Assembly: GCA_965371245.1 (NCBI GenBank)
Contig: CBDUXT010000093.1
Coordinates: forward strand, 1 to 21,256
Direction: 5' to 3'
Length of the DNA stretch: 21,256 bases
Origin: CBDUXT01 sp965371245
Lineage (GTDB): Bacteria > Planctomycetota > Phycisphaerae > UBA1845
Part shown: positions 1-7,723 of the stretch, in pieces
How the letters are laid out: every line of letters starts with the position of its first letter
How positions within the stretch are numbered: position 1 is the stretch's first letter
Made by a program: the position numbers and the translations under genes
The notes under the pieces: model-generated
Seen by the model: only the letters and a program-made list of their open reading frames with translations
What the model was told of the DNA's origin: nothing
Database searches by the model: none

Positions 1-587
1 TCCGGTGCGGTTGCCTTCATCGCGGCCACATGAGCGGCCGCCCCGATCTTGGCGACCCGGCGCATGGCGGCAAGCTCATGCTCGTCCTGAACGAGTCGCA
101 GATCGATGATAGCGAGCATCTCCTCTTCGGTTGCGGGCGACAGGCCGAGCGACGCGATCCACTCACGAGTAGGAATGCACGGCGGCGCGACATAGGCGGT
201 CGGTCGGCCGTTCCGTTTGCCCTTCAGGCCGTCGGGTGCGATGAACGCACCGACGTCGATGCCGGAGGCGTCCGAGAGCGCCGCATCGGCTGGGGCTTCA
301 CCGGTCCAGACCGCGTCTTCGACACCGAGGACCTCGCGCACGAGCGTGCAGCCCGCCGCCCCGTCGCTTCCGGGCTCGATCAGGATCGCCGCCCCCGCGA
401 CCGGCGGACCACCGAAGTACAGGTAGCTGCTTCCGGCACGGAACACGTGCAGGTTCGTCGCATACTGTTTGGGGCGAGGCTGCCCGGCGAAGATCACGAG
501 GGGTCGGGCGATGGCCTCAGCGAGTCGGGCGCGGCGCTTTCGATAGGTTTCCGCGGGCGCGGTCATGTGGAATGGTCGGTCGGCCAT
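1..587 (-). CDS. pepP: Xaa-Pro aminopeptidase (M24B family), N-terminal part, runs off the window
   Basis: Translating the minus strand from ATG 587 gives an open frame of at least 195 codons that leaves the window at base 1. Members of this family remove the N-terminal residue from peptides with proline in second position, using a dinuclear metal centre in the cytoplasm. The visible part matches the aminopeptidase-P N-terminal domain: a TYRKRRARL start region (about residues 14-22), the conserved VFRAGSSYLYFGG block (about 46-58), then IDLRLVQDEHELAAMRRVAKIG (split here as IDLRLVQDEHE and LAAMRRVAKIG), the typical link into the M24 pita-bread catalytic domain. The metal ligands lie beyond the window. 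AGGGG lies about 9 nt before the ATG. A second in-frame ATG at 566 is a less likely start. The gene is co-directional with the folate and rarA genes but separated from them by about 420 bp of repeats. A prolidase-like relative remains possible. Confidence 0.85.
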   Translation of the reverse strand, partial: MADRPFHMTAPAETYRKRRARLAEAIARPLVIFAGQPRPKQYATNLHVFRAGSSYLYFGGPPVAGAAILIEPGSDGAAGCTLVREVLGVEDAVWTGEAPADAALSDASGIDVGAFIAPDGLKGKRNGRPTAYVAPPCIPTREWIASLGLSPATEEEMLAIIDLRLVQDEHELAAMRRVAKIGAAAHVAAMKATAP

Positions 588-590
588 GAG

Positions 591-862
591 GCGAGTTCCC
601 CTGTTCTTGCGTACGTTGAATAAGGCGGAGGTTCTTTGTGAGACAGCGTCAAGGTACTCGGGCGAGGGAATCGAGGCAAAGCGTCCGTCCCCCACCCTTC
701 GCCAAAAGCGAAGGATGGGGCACCCAGCGAGTTCCCCTGTAAGTGATGTATGCCGAATGCGGCGGAAGCAGATTACGAGACAACGTCAAGGTACCGCGGC
801 GCTAGGATCAGGGCAAAGCGTCCGTCCCCCACCCTTCGCGAAAAGCGAAGGATGGGGCACCC
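591..862. repeat. Imperfect tandem duplication, period about 137 bp, with GC-rich hairpins
   Basis: Two diverged units (about 591-725 and 727-862) each begin with GCGAGTTCCCCTGT, share GAGACARCGTCAAGGTAC in the middle (640-657 and 777-794), and end with a GCAAAGCGTCCGTCCCCC block plus an inverted repeat CCCCACCCTTCGC / GCGAAGGATGGGG around an AAAA-type loop (about 12 of 13 pairs). The left edge of unit 1 coincides with the ribosome binding region of the peptidase gene at 587, so unit 2 looks like a duplicated leader without a gene. The hairpins could act as transcription terminators or processing sites, but no T-run follows. Together with the third partial copy, these units occupy most of the 588-1009 gap; no convincing gene is seen there. 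Confidence 0.8.
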
Positions 863-867
863 GCAGA

Positions 868-913
868 GCAAAGCGTCCGTCCCCCATCGCCAAGAGCGAA
901 GGACGAGGCACCC
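868..913. repeat. Third, truncated copy of the hairpin block
   Basis: GCAAAGCGTCCGTCCCCCA is repeated immediately after the second 137-bp unit, followed by a degraded arm (ATCGCCAAGAGCGAAGGACG) and GGCACCCA. The left half of the 137-bp unit is missing. The mismatches weaken the hairpin relative to the first two copies, which points to decay. The remaining DNA to 1009 contains only a short GC-rich palindromic stretch (CCCGGTACCGG near 980-990) and no identifiable gene. Confidence 0.75.
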
Positions 914-1009
914 ATGCACGGACCACCGCTCCCTGACGGATGCGGCTCGGATGCGAAGAACCCGTCGAACGACCCCGGTCCCGGTACCGGTCTCGGCAGG
1001 CGATGATTC

Positions 1010-1615
1010 CTACTTGCTGTCGGCGGAGGGCCTTTTGAAACGCCGCACTTTCTCGTCGGTCACGAGTAGATCGACGGTGCGGTCGAGGGGGCCGACCGGA
1101 ACCGAGGGGGCCATCTGCGCCTCGAAGGCGACAGCGCAGGCATGGCCGCGGAAGTCGGGATGGGCGAGGAAGCGGTCGTAGAAGCCGCGACCGCGGCCGA
1201 GGCGGTTGCCGTATTCGTCAAACGCCAACCCGGGGACGATGACCAGATCCAGCATGGAAACAGGGAACGGGATGCCGGAGATGGGTTCGCGAATACCCAG
1301 GGGCGAGACGGTGAGGTCTTCGGTCATCGAGCGGATTTCCACCGGCATCATCCGCCGCTGACTCCAGCTCACCTTGGGGGCGAGGACGCGCTTGCGAGCC
1401 TGCCAGGCGCGGAGCACGATCGATGCGGTGTCGATCTCGGAAGGAAGCGAGAGGAAGACCATAATCACTTCGGCCTTGATGTACTCCGGCTGTTCAAAGA
1501 GGCGGTGACAGGCGCGCAGAGAGTTGGTCTCCTTTTCCTCCTGCGGGATGTCGGCCAGAACCTTGCGAAGACGCTGGCGTAGTTCCTTCTTGCTGGACAA
1601 TTCACTCGCTCGCAA
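1010..1615 (-). CDS. 5-formyltetrahydrofolate cyclo-ligase (5-FCL / MTHFS family)
   Basis: The predicted 201-residue cytoplasmic enzyme converts 5-formyl-THF to 5,10-methenyl-THF with ATP, salvaging a storage form of folate into one-carbon metabolism. The family signature is clear: VIVPGLAFDEYGNRLGRGRG (about residues 125-144) followed by FYDRFL, which is the glycine-rich nucleotide and folate binding region. The N-terminal KKELRQRLR segment (9-17) is the usual first basic helix, and VDLLVTDEKV (181-190) is the usual C-terminal strand. Length fits the family. The start is a TTG at 1615; a second TTG at 1600 is also possible. No strong Shine-Dalgarno is seen, but the gene begins only 17 nt after the rarA stop, so translational coupling with rarA is likely. 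The stop is TAG. Confidence 0.9.
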   Translation of the reverse strand: MRASELSSKKELRQRLRKVLADIPQEEKETNSLRACHRLFEQPEYIKAEVIMVFLSLPSEIDTASIVLRAWQARKRVLAPKVSWSQRRMMPVEIRSMTEDLTVSPLGIREPISGIPFPVSMLDLVIVPGLAFDEYGNRLGRGRGFYDRFLAHPDFRGHACAVAFEAQMAPSVPVGPLDRTVDLLVTDEKVRRFKRPSADSK

Positions 1616-1632
1616 GCGGGAATGGCTGGGAC

Positions 1633-3081
1633 TCAGGTTTCTTTCCCAACCGCCGACCGCCGTCGGACCTTGCTCAGGTAGTCTCGAATCGCCGCCTCGG
1701 CGCCGCGGTCGGTCGGAGTGTAGTAAACCTTGTCCACTCCAAGATAATCCTGCGGGACTATACCGTCTTCGGCGTCGTGAGGATACCGGTAACCGTCGCC
1801 GGCGCCGAGGGACTCAGCCCCGGCGTACCCGGTCGCTCGAAGTGCTTTGGGCACGGGCAGCACCCGCCCGGTACGAACGTCGCGGCCGGCGGCCCAGATG
1901 GCCTCGGCGCAGGCGTTCGACTTCGGCGCACAGGCAAGGTAGATCGCAGCCTGAGCCAGCGGCAACTGGCACTCGGGAACCCCGATCATCAGGGTGGCGT
2001 CGGCGGCCGCCTGGGCGAGGACGAGCCCTCGCGGGTCGGCGTTTCCGATGTCCTCGGACGCGGCGATCACGATTCGTCGGGCGATGTATCGCGGATCTTC
2101 GCCGGCTTCGAGCATGCGAGCCAGCCAATAGACGGCCGCGTCCGGGTCGCTGCCGCGAATGGACTTGATCATCGCGCTGATGGCGTCGAAATGGTCATCG
2201 CCCGTCGCGTCGTATCGAATGGCTTTTTTCTGGATCGAATCGACGGCCGTCTGGAGATCCACGAGGAGGCCCTCTTGCTTCGACGACGGGTGTCCCGCCT
2301 GCGAGAGCACGGACACCTCGAGTGCGGTCAAGGCACGCCGGGCATCGCCATCGGAGGTGGTGGCCAGGTGGTCAACGGCCTCGTCGGTCAGCGTCACGTT
2401 GTAGGCGCCGAGCCCACGATCCACATCGGCCGCGGCGCGGCGGAGTAGGGCAGCGATGTCTTCGTCCGAGAGGGGTTCGAACTGAAAGACCTGGCTACGG
2501 GAGATCAGCGGGGCGTTCACCGCGAAGAATGGGTTCTCGGTCGTCGCGCCGATCAGGATAATCACACCGTCTTCCACGTCATCCAGCAGGACATCCTGCT
2601 GGGCACGGTTGAAGCGGTGCAACTCGTCGATAAAGAGGATGGTGCGTTGACCGGCCGCATCGAGCCGCCCACGGGCCGCGACGAGAATCGCCCGCACCTC
2701 CTTCACGCCGACCGCCGCGGCGTTGATCTGCTCGAAGTGCGCGTTGGTTTCTTGTGCGACCAGCATCGCCAGCGTCGTCTTGCCGGTGCCTGGGGGGCCG
2801 TAGAACAACGCGCTGGTGATCCTGTCGGCCTCGAGCATGCGCCGCAGCAATTTCCCCTCGCCGATGAAGCTTCGCTGCCCGAGGAACTCGTCGATGGAAC
2901 GGGGGCGCATGCGGACGGCCAGCGGCAGGGCTCCTTGGCGATTCTTGGCGCGTTGATCGGTGAAGAGGTCCACAGGCGGTGCTCCCAGACCGACGATCAT
3001 ACGGCGCCGGGCGTCGCCGGTCACGACCGCTGCCGAGCGTGGGGGGCCGGATGAGCCCCGAGAAGCCTTGGGACCATCCAT
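1633..3081 (-). CDS. rarA: Replication-associated recombination protein RarA (MgsA, AAA+ ATPase)
   Basis: RarA/MgsA proteins are clamp-loader-like AAA+ ATPases that act at stalled replication forks and single-stranded DNA gaps. Seen here (482 residues from ATG 3081): PLAVRMRPRSIDEFLGQ near 53-69, Walker A GPPGTGKT at 95-102, Walker B ILFIDELHRFN at 148-158, sensor 1 GATTENP at 178-184, and the C-terminal RarA region including GSDPDAAVYWLARML and ASEDIGNADPR. Conservation starts only after about residue 35. ATG 3000 (residue 28) is an alternative start but lacks an obvious ribosome binding site; the upstream ATG 3081 has GGTGGGG just before it, supplied by a hairpin repeat that overlaps the start. 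It is divergent from glmS and probably co-transcribed with the downstream folate enzyme. Confidence 0.93.
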   Translation of the reverse strand: MDGPKASRGSSGPPRSAAVVTGDARRRMIVGLGAPPVDLFTDQRAKNRQGALPLAVRMRPRSIDEFLGQRSFIGEGKLLRRMLEADRITSALFYGPPGTGKTTLAMLVAQETNAHFEQINAAAVGVKEVRAILVAARGRLDAAGQRTILFIDELHRFNRAQQDVLLDDVEDGVIILIGATTENPFFAVNAPLISRSQVFQFEPLSDEDIAALLRRAAADVDRGLGAYNVTLTDEAVDHLATTSDGDARRALTALEVSVLSQAGHPSSKQEGLLVDLQTAVDSIQKKAIRYDATGDDHFDAISAMIKSIRGSDPDAAVYWLARMLEAGEDPRYIARRIVIAASEDIGNADPRGLVLAQAAADATLMIGVPECQLPLAQAAIYLACAPKSNACAEAIWAAGRDVRTGRVLPVPKALRATGYAGAESLGAGDGYRYPHDAEDGIVPQDYLGVDKVYYTPTDRGAEAAIRDYLSKVRRRSAVGKET

Positions 3082-3118
3082 TCCCCACCCTTGCTTCGCA
3101 AGAATGGGGCATCCACGC
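3079..3118. repeat. Dispersed hairpin related to the 675-913 repeats, at the rarA start
   Basis: CCCCACCCTTGC / GCAAGAATGGGG with a TTC loop forms a stem of 12 positions with two mismatches. It shares the CCCCACCCTT...ATGGGGCA pattern and orientation of the hairpins at 691-722 and 828-858 but lacks their GCAAAGCGTCCG left flank. It lies between rarA and glmS and overlaps the first codon of the rarA frame, so it could influence rarA translation. Confidence 0.6.
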
Positions 3119-3124
3119 TATACT
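3095..3124 (+). promoter_or_regulatory. Candidate sigma-70-like promoter of glmS
   Basis: TATACT (3119-3124) is a good -10 hexamer about 70 bp before the glmS start. The best -35 candidate, TTCGCA at 3095-3100 with an 18-bp spacer, is weak and lies inside the hairpin repeat. Supported by position only. Confidence 0.3.
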
Positions 3125-3195
3125 ATTGTAGCAGGTCGAGAAGAAAGGCTGGTCCCTTCTTGTGACCTGGCGCTGACGAGGAAAGGAACCGGAAG

Positions 3196-5019
3196 ATGTG
3201 CGGCATCATCGGGTACGTGGGTGGCAGACCGGCGCTTCCGGTTCTGATCGACGGACTGCGCCGCCTCGAGTACCGCGGGTACGACTCGTCGGGAGTTGCG
3301 CTGGTGGATTCGAACGGCATCTCCGTCAGCAAGTCGGCCGGTCGGCTTTCGGTGCTGGAGCAGGATCTCGACTGGGATCGCCCCCAGACCACGGGGCTGG
3401 GGCACACGCGCTGGGCGACGCACGGCGCGCCGACCGACGTCAACGCCCACCCGCACACGGACGGCGCGGGCCGCATCGCGGTCATTCACAACGGGATCAT
3501 CGAGAACGATCGCGCGCTTCGAACCTTCCTCAAGCGGGAAGGCGTGGCGTTCGCCAGCGAAACGGACACCGAGGTGCTCGCCCATCTGATCGCGCGGTTC
3601 TATGAGGGCAACCTCGAACAAGCCGTGCGCCAGGCACTCCACGAAGTGTCGGGACCCTACGGCATCGCCGTGGTGTGCGCCGACGAGCCCGGCGTGATCG
3701 TGGCCGCCCGGCAGGACAACCCGCTGCTGATCGGCGTGGGGCAAGGGGAACACCTGCTCGCCTCCGACGCGTCGGCCATCATGTCGCACACGACACAGGT
3801 CGTCCACCTCGGCGATGGCGAAATCGTTCGCATGACCGGCGACGACCTGCGCATCACCACGCTGGACGCCATCCCCGTGGCCAAGGACGTCGAAGAGATC
3901 GAGGGTTCGCTCGAGGAAATCGAGCTGGGCGGCTACAGCTACTTCATGCACAAGGAGATCTGTGAGCAGCCCGTGGCCCTGGAGAATTGTCTTCGCGGAC
4001 GGCTCAACGAACGAGAGGGCGCGGTTCACCTCGGTGGGTTGGTCGATTGCACGCGCGAGTTGACCCGGGCCAAGCGGATCATCCTGTGCGGATGCGGGAC
4101 GGCGTGGCACGCCGCACTCGTCGGGGAATACCTCTTCGAGGAGTTGGCGCGCGTGCCGACCGAGACGGAGTATTCCAGCGAGTTTCGTTATCGCAACCCC
4201 CTCATCGACGACGGCACGGTGGTCATCACCGTGTCACAAAGCGGTGAAACGGCCGACACGATTGCCGCCTTGCGCGAGGCGAAACAGCGCGGGGCGCTCA
4301 CGCTCGGCGTGGTCAACGTCGTCGGCTCCAGCCTCGCCCGCCAGACGGATGCCGGCGTCTACCTGCACGTCGGTCCGGAAATCGGGGTGGCCAGCACGAA
4401 GGCGTTCACGGGGCAGGTGGCGGTGCTGGCGATGATGGCCTGCTACCTCGGGCGCCGCAAGCACATGTCCCCCGCCAATGGGGGCCAGTTCATCGCCGCG
4501 CTGTCGCGTATTCCCGAGAAGGTGGCCACCACGCTCCAGCAGGCCGACAAAGTTCTCGCGGTCACCGAGCAGTTCGTGTCCTGTGACAATTGGCTCTACC
4601 TCGGTCGGGGCTACAACTACCCCGTCGCGCTGGAAGGGGCGCTCAAGCTAAAGGAGATCAGCTATATTCACGCCGAGGGCCTGCCGGCGGCGGAGATGAA
4701 GCACGGACCGATCGCGCTGATCACCGAGGGCATGCCGGTGGTGGTCATCGCCACGGCCGGCAGCCAATACGAAAAGATCATGAGCAACATTTCCGAGGTG
4801 CGCGCGCGTGGAGGGAGCGTCATCGCGATCGCCACTGAGGGCGACCGGGAAATCAGCGAACTCGCCCAACATGTGCTCTACGTGCCCGACACGATTGAGC
4901 CGCTGCAACCGTTGGTGACGACGATTCCGCTCCAACTCATCGCCTACTATGCGGCCACGCTCCGCGGCTGCAACGTCGATAAACCGCGCAACCTCGCCAA
5001 GAGTGTCACGGTGGAATGA
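3196..5019 (+). CDS. glmS: Glutamine--fructose-6-phosphate aminotransferase (isomerizing)
   Basis: GlmS makes glucosamine-6-phosphate from fructose-6-phosphate and glutamine, the entry step to UDP-GlcNAc for peptidoglycan and lipopolysaccharide. The 607-residue protein has full family length. Cys2 of the MCGIIGYVG start is the N-terminal nucleophile of the glutaminase domain (about 1-235), with LEYRGYDSSG and GHTRWATHG blocks and HNGIIEN. Two SIS sugar-isomerase domains follow (about 285-420 and 455-590), with the sugar-phosphate binding VSQSGETADT and the end DKPRNLAKSVTVE typical of the family. A purine-rich stretch (GAGGAAAGGAACCGGAAG) directly precedes the ATG and serves as ribosome binding site. 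No glmS ribozyme core was recognised in the 114-bp leader. Confidence 0.98.
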   Translation: MCGIIGYVGGRPALPVLIDGLRRLEYRGYDSSGVALVDSNGISVSKSAGRLSVLEQDLDWDRPQTTGLGHTRWATHGAPTDVNAHPHTDGAGRIAVIHNGIIENDRALRTFLKREGVAFASETDTEVLAHLIARFYEGNLEQAVRQALHEVSGPYGIAVVCADEPGVIVAARQDNPLLIGVGQGEHLLASDASAIMSHTTQVVHLGDGEIVRMTGDDLRITTLDAIPVAKDVEEIEGSLEEIELGGYSYFMHKEICEQPVALENCLRGRLNEREGAVHLGGLVDCTRELTRAKRIILCGCGTAWHAALVGEYLFEELARVPTETEYSSEFRYRNPLIDDGTVVITVSQSGETADTIAALREAKQRGALTLGVVNVVGSSLARQTDAGVYLHVGPEIGVASTKAFTGQVAVLAMMACYLGRRKHMSPANGGQFIAALSRIPEKVATTLQQADKVLAVTEQFVSCDNWLYLGRGYNYPVALEGALKLKEISYIHAEGLPAAEMKHGPIALITEGMPVVVIATAGSQYEKIMSNISEVRARGGSVIAIATEGDREISELAQHVLYVPDTIEPLQPLVTTIPLQLIAYYAATLRGCNVDKPRNLAKSVTVE

Positions 5020-5190
5020 TCCGCGGGCATGGCGATGTGCATCGGCGCGCTGTTGTATCGTTAGCGCTGCGTGAACGAGGGTCGCCTGAAGCAGTCCCGG
5101 CTCCGGGCCACGTGGTCATCTTCTGATTCGTGATTCGTCGTCGGGCGGGCTGTGAGGTGGAGTTCTCTGCCGGTCTTCTCTTGGGCGCAA

Positions 5191-5679
5191 TCAGTGACGT
5201 CGCCGACCTGGACCGGGCGCGCGAAGGCCCGCTGTTGGCATGGTCGGCGGTATGGCTGGCGGCGGTGCAGGTGCCGGATCAAACCGGGGCGCAGGCTCGA
5301 CGGCGCTCTTGGCCTCGTCGTTCTGCTCGCGATCCAATTCCACGGCTACCAGAATGCCCTGCAGGCCGCGCGTCAGGTCGCGAACGCGCCCCCTGATCCA
5401 GCCCCCGCGCGCACTCGCGTCGAATTCCCGAATGAAGAGAATATCACCGGGGCTGATGTCGGCGCGCGACCAAAAGGTAAGACCGTCTTCGGTGACTTCG
5501 TGCATCGTCGCCGCGCTTACGGTGTGACGATCCGCCGAGTCCTTGGCTACATCGAGCTGCATCCCGACGTTGAACCGGCTGCTGTGGCGGTTGGTTCCAT
5601 GGGCCTCCGGTACGCCCGTCGGCACGATGCCTTCCACCTCGCGATTGACGACCGCCTCGCGGCGACTGTGATGGATCAT
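5191..5679 (-). CDS. Divergent PilZ-like protein with proline-rich tail
   Basis: A 162-residue soluble protein without signal peptide or membrane helix. An RHSSR sequence (residues 31-35) fits the RxxxR c-di-GMP contact of PilZ domains and is followed by FNVGMQLDV as first beta strand. The second PilZ motif, D/NxSxxG, appears only as EVTEDG (61-66), with Glu and Thr replacing D/N and Ser. GDILFIREF and GILVAVELD (about 108-116) fit the later barrel strands. The last 40 residues are rich in Pro and Ala and look disordered. AAGGA lies 7 nt before ATG 5679. It sits 60 bp after the canonical PilZ gene on the same strand, probably in one transcript. Ligand binding is uncertain because of the altered second motif; a PilZ-fold protein that has lost the ligand is an alternative. 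Confidence 0.6.
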   Translation of the reverse strand: MIHHSRREAVVNREVEGIVPTGVPEAHGTNRHSSRFNVGMQLDVAKDSADRHTVSAATMHEVTEDGLTFWSRADISPGDILFIREFDASARGGWIRGRVRDLTRGLQGILVAVELDREQNDEAKSAVEPAPRFDPAPAPPPAIPPTMPTAGLRAPGPGRRRH

Positions 5680-5739
5680 CGCTTGGTCCTTCCTGCCCGT
5701 CTCGCGCTACATGGGTTGCGGCACACGAGGGTAACGGGC

Positions 5740-6204
5740 CTACTGAGGTACTCTGAGCGCTGCGGCGAACCAATCGTAGGTCTTGGCGGCCTCGGCGGGG
5801 TCACCGATGAGGATCGGATCCGCACCGGCGGCCTCCACCCGGATCCCGAACTCGAAGCAGCCTGCCGCGATCATCGAGCAGTATGCCACGGTTCCAGCCG
5901 CGTGGGTGCGCGGCTCGTTTGGTGAATCGACGACAACCTCGACCGGACGACCCGGGGGGATCGGCTCGGACACGTCGGATACCAGAGCGATCCCCTTGAA
6001 AGAGAGGTTGCGGGCAACGCCCTCCGCGTGGCGCGCCAAAGGCTCCGGGCCGTGAAACAGCCACAGCTTGCAATCCGCGCGGATGTTGCGTCGCGGCTCG
6101 CCACGTTTGTCCACGCCTTCCTGGGGCTTGAACATGCTCGAGCCGGCGGAGTCGTTCTTCACCACGACCATGCTCTTCCCGTTCTTCCCGTGCTCACTTT
6201 GCAT
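5740..6204 (-). CDS. PilZ domain protein, probable c-di-GMP receptor
   Basis: PilZ domains bind c-di-GMP and switch motility, pilus, exopolysaccharide or adhesion machinery. In this 154-residue cytoplasmic protein both ligand motifs are visible: RxxxR as RRNIR (residues 38-42) and D/NxSxxG as NLSFKG (66-71). Between and after them are barrel strands such as CKLWLFHG, PVEVVVDSP and CFEFGIRVE. The first 30 residues are hydrophilic and likely flexible. The start ATG 6204 has AGAGGTG about 5 nt upstream. It begins 33 bp after the stop of the Tad-domain gene that carries a c-di-GMP-I riboswitch leader, so read-through would place this c-di-GMP receptor under the same control. Confidence 0.85.
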   Translation of the reverse strand: MQSEHGKNGKSMVVVKNDSAGSSMFKPQEGVDKRGEPRRNIRADCKLWLFHGPEPLARHAEGVARNLSFKGIALVSDVSEPIPPGRPVEVVVDSPNEPRTHAAGTVAYCSMIAAGCFEFGIRVEAAGADPILIGDPAEAAKTYDWFAAALRVPQ

Positions 6205-6237
6205 GTGACACCTCTGTCATTGTATCCGACGTGAAAG

Positions 6238-7413
6238 TTACCGTGCGAGAACCAGCCGACCGGCGACGCCGCCGGAACTGGCCGCGTTGACGTTCGTTCG
6301 CACGCCGACACCGTCGTAGGTGACCGGCTGAATCCAGAGCCCCTTGTTGGCTTTACCGGTCTTCATGCTGGCCTGCATCACGATGCCAAACCGCATGCCG
6401 ACGATGTTGTACTCGCTGTTGGCCCCGCCCCCGGAGATGCCGTCGTGGACGAAGAAGGCCACCAACTCGCCGACGTGCATCAAGAGCGAGTCCTCGAGCG
6501 CTGCCTTCTGGCCCGGGTTTCCGCTGATGGTGTAGCTTTCCGGATCACCGAACTCGTCGTAGAAGGAGAGCTCGGAGCTGCCCGTCTCCATCTCGAACTC
6601 CTCCGGCTGCACGCCGTTTTCGATCTGGTCACCCAGCTCGGGCAAGCTCATGTTGGGTACGCCGATGTTGAGCAGGCCGTAGTTGCCCGGCGCCTGGTTA
6701 CCGGGATAGGCGATGACCTCACGGCTGCCGTCCGCGCCGGGCGTCACATCACCGTTTGCATCGAAGCCGTAGTCATCGGTCGCGGCGGTGACTGCGTCGT
6801 CGTAGTCATCGACATCCATGCTGAGCGGAAGCATCACGGTGCCGGGCGAGCCGGTTTCAAAGCCGCTGAATCGGTCGTCGAAAGCGGCGACGGCCGACGC
6901 GGTGACATCGGTGAACTTCTTCCCGAACAGGGGAGCGAACATCAACGCCACGGGTCCGTTGACGCTGTTGGCGCCGCGGCGTACCACGACTTCGATTGCG
7001 TTCCAGGCGGAAGGCGCTACGCCTGGCTGAAGCGGGGTCTCGCCCGAGGTCAGGTCGATCCAGCCGATCCGAACGTCTCGCTCCTCGATCATGGTACGGG
7101 CAACGCCGAATGACTGATTCAGGACCGAGACGATCTTGATTCCACCCGCGACGTCGGAACGTACGTCCACCAGCAGGTTGCTGTTCTCGGCGCCGAAGCG
7201 AAGCTGCGTCATGGTGTCCGTGCCCAGTGCGGCGGCGCCCGCCAGTGCGGCGGCATCGGCCGCGTTCTGAAGATCCCCTCGGGTGGAGTACATCACGCCG
7301 ACGTCGATGGTCAAGACGGCGAAGCCAATGAGAACGGGCGTGCTGGCGACGACCAGAACGGCCGCCACGGCTCGACGACGGGTGGTATCGTTGTGTGTAC
7401 GGAGTCGCTGCAT
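6238..7413 (-). CDS. Tad-domain membrane-anchored protein (TadE/TadG-like), copy A
   Basis: A 391-residue protein with a positively charged N-terminus (MQRLRTHNDTTRRR), one hydrophobic segment (about residues 15-37) and the Tad-domain signature IDVGVMY...DLQNAADAAALAGAAAL, as in the Flp/Tad pilus-associated TadG group and in planctomycete proteins of that type. The remainder is predicted extracytoplasmic. The open frame extends to 7512, but ATG 7413 is preferred because GGAGGG lies about 5 nt upstream and the protein then starts directly before the TM helix; a longer start would run through the riboswitch leader. The C-terminus ends GRLVLAR, similar to the end of copy B. The 5' leader holds a c-di-GMP-I riboswitch candidate. 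Role in a pilus or adhesin assembly is inferred; no tadA, tadB, tadC or rcpA homologue is in the window. Confidence 0.8.
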   Translation of the reverse strand: MQRLRTHNDTTRRRAVAAVLVVASTPVLIGFAVLTIDVGVMYSTRGDLQNAADAAALAGAAALGTDTMTQLRFGAENSNLLVDVRSDVAGGIKIVSVLNQSFGVARTMIEERDVRIGWIDLTSGETPLQPGVAPSAWNAIEVVVRRGANSVNGPVALMFAPLFGKKFTDVTASAVAAFDDRFSGFETGSPGTVMLPLSMDVDDYDDAVTAATDDYGFDANGDVTPGADGSREVIAYPGNQAPGNYGLLNIGVPNMSLPELGDQIENGVQPEEFEMETGSSELSFYDEFGDPESYTISGNPGQKAALEDSLLMHVGELVAFFVHDGISGGGANSEYNIVGMRFGIVMQASMKTGKANKGLWIQPVTYDGVGVRTNVNAASSGGVAGRLVLAR

Positions 7414-7478
7414 GGGGCCCTCCAACAGTGCTTCTTTTTTCCCCATCCGTGCCGGGTGATCGTCCGAGCGATCTCCCA

Positions 7479-7560
7479 GGCGGCGCGACAATCCGCGAAC
7501 GTGCGGACTCAACGCTTTGCGTCCCAGCCTCGCGACTGGTTTGCCCTTCAGGATGCTATG
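7479..7560 (-). promoter_or_regulatory. c-di-GMP-I (GEMM-I) riboswitch candidate A
   Basis: Read on the minus strand, the leader of Tad gene A contains the diagnostic GEMM-I elements in order: GGGCAAACC (7546-7538), a P1b stem CCAGUC/GGCUGG closed by the GNRA tetraloop GCGA (7533-7530), GGGACGCAAAGCG (core GACGCAAAGCG at 7523-7513), a second hairpin UCCGC/GCGGA (7507-7492), and a 3' segment UUGUCGCGCCGCC (7491-7479). This resembles the Vc2 aptamer pattern of GGGCAAACC, GAAA-capped stem and GGGACGCAAAGCC. The aptamer ends about 65 nt before the start codon. The platform is unclear; GAUCG/CGAUC can pair in between, and no T-run terminator is visible. Its 310-bp position between the two Tad genes suggests a separate control point. 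Confidence 0.9.
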
Positions 7561-7723
7561 TTAACCATACGATTTGGGCCGGGCGTCGGGCGAAGAAGTG
7601 ATGGATGTGTTCTCGGACTCAGAGCCGGGCGACGCGGCCATGCGGCGACGGGTTCTTATCACAGGATGCGGGCTTCGGCCGCGTGCTCGGGTCCGCGCGG
7701 TGTTGGTCCCACCAATCCCGGCG

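Noticed and set aside
30..623. Plus-strand open frame of 197 codons
   Set aside because: It is the antisense shadow of the Xaa-Pro aminopeptidase frame, which has family motifs on the minus strand.
675..913. Three similar blocks resembling a small CRISPR-like array
   Set aside because: Spacing is unequal, the third copy is degraded, the spacing DNA is itself duplicated and no cas gene is present; it is a tandem duplication with hairpins.
3125..3195. glmS ribozyme in the glmS leader
   Set aside because: The leader is too short and shows no recognisable glmS ribozyme core; that element is mainly found in Firmicutes.
3118..4110. Minus-strand open frame of 330 codons opposite glmS
   Set aside because: Product lacks any family-like motif; the plus strand encodes a full-length GlmS. 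Long mirror frames are expected in GC-rich coding DNA.
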